From an uncultured Balneolaceae bacterium (GTDB lineage Bacteria > Bacteroidota > Rhodothermia > Balneolales > Balneolaceae), in NCBI GenBank assembly GCA_938003885.1, contig CALKWT010000174.1, forward strand, positions 1-5,788: a stretch of 5,788 nucleotides of DNA. Direction: 5' to 3'. The notes under the pieces were generated by a model, which was not told where the DNA came from, did not search any database, and saw only the letters and a list, made by a program, of their open reading frames with translations. Below are positions 5,745 to 5,788 of this stretch, piece by piece; position 1 is the first letter of the stretch, and the number at the start of each line of letters is the position of its first letter. A program made the position numbers and the translations under genes.

Positions 5745-5788
5745 AGCCCACCAGCATCGCTTCCCCTTTCACGAGAACAGGACGAGTC
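5710..5788 (-). CDS. C-terminal end of an ArsC/Spx-family-like protein (partial)
   Basis: On the minus strand a frame enters from the right edge and runs 25 codons to a TAA at 5710-5712. It begins TRPVLVKGEAMLVGYDEESF. R-P-V-L-V-K-G-x-x-x-L-V-G-[YF] is the C-terminal pattern of the thioredoxin-fold arsenate reductase-like (ArsC/Spx/YffB) family, where the RP supplies the conserved arginine near the active site and the rest is the last beta hairpin and helix. The catalytic CxxC/CxxS end lies outside the window. It overlaps the 5' end of the DUF3108 gene by 35 bases, which supports a single transcript. The call rests on a short tail, so the family is probable, not certain. Confidence 0.55.
   Translation of the reverse strand, partial: TRPVLVKGEAMLVGYDEESFEAFVE

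Overview
The window looks like ordinary chromosome from a member of the Bacteroidota or a related lineage (Balneolota/Rhodothermota), with roughly balanced GC content. The grounds are: a BatB-type von Willebrand protein at the left edge; start codons preceded by AT-rich leaders with no clear Shine-Dalgarno sequence; one good match to the Bacteroidota -7 promoter element TAnnTTTG upstream of purE; and a DUF3108 exported protein. The lineage is an inference from these features and could not be tested by a database search.

Layout. (1) Positions 2-589 (+) hold the C-terminal part of a BatB-like membrane protein, followed after 24 bases by a HAD-superfamily phosphatase (614-1393, +). (2) Convergent with the phosphatase, and overlapping its end by 6 bases, is a putative lipoprotein with a COG3650-like GNEPFW domain (1388-1957, -). 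Upstream of it on the same strand is purE (2043-2534, -). (3) A 268-base divergent intergenic region carries a probable purE promoter element and a perfect 14-base palindrome just in front of the next gene. (4) A two-gene unit on the + strand, overlapping at ATGA, encodes a luciferase-like flavin monooxygenase (2803-3837) and a small cupin (3834-4205). (5) A 278-base convergent gap (4206-4483) holds GC-rich inverted repeats and what may be traces of a decayed GNAT-like reading frame. (6) A tightly overlapping minus-strand operon enters from the right edge: the last 25 codons of an ArsC/Spx-like protein (5710-5788), a DUF3108 exported protein (4923-5744) and dut (4484-4942).

Functionally the window mixes housekeeping nucleotide metabolism (PurE in purine synthesis, dUTPase in dUTP removal), envelope proteins (BatB, lipoprotein, DUF3108) and a small redox unit (monooxygenase plus cupin) of unknown substrate. 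I see no mobile element, CRISPR array, tRNA or rRNA. The least explained parts are the monooxygenase-cupin pair with its palindromic upstream site and the degenerate 4206-4483 gap. Nothing here clearly amounts to a new system.
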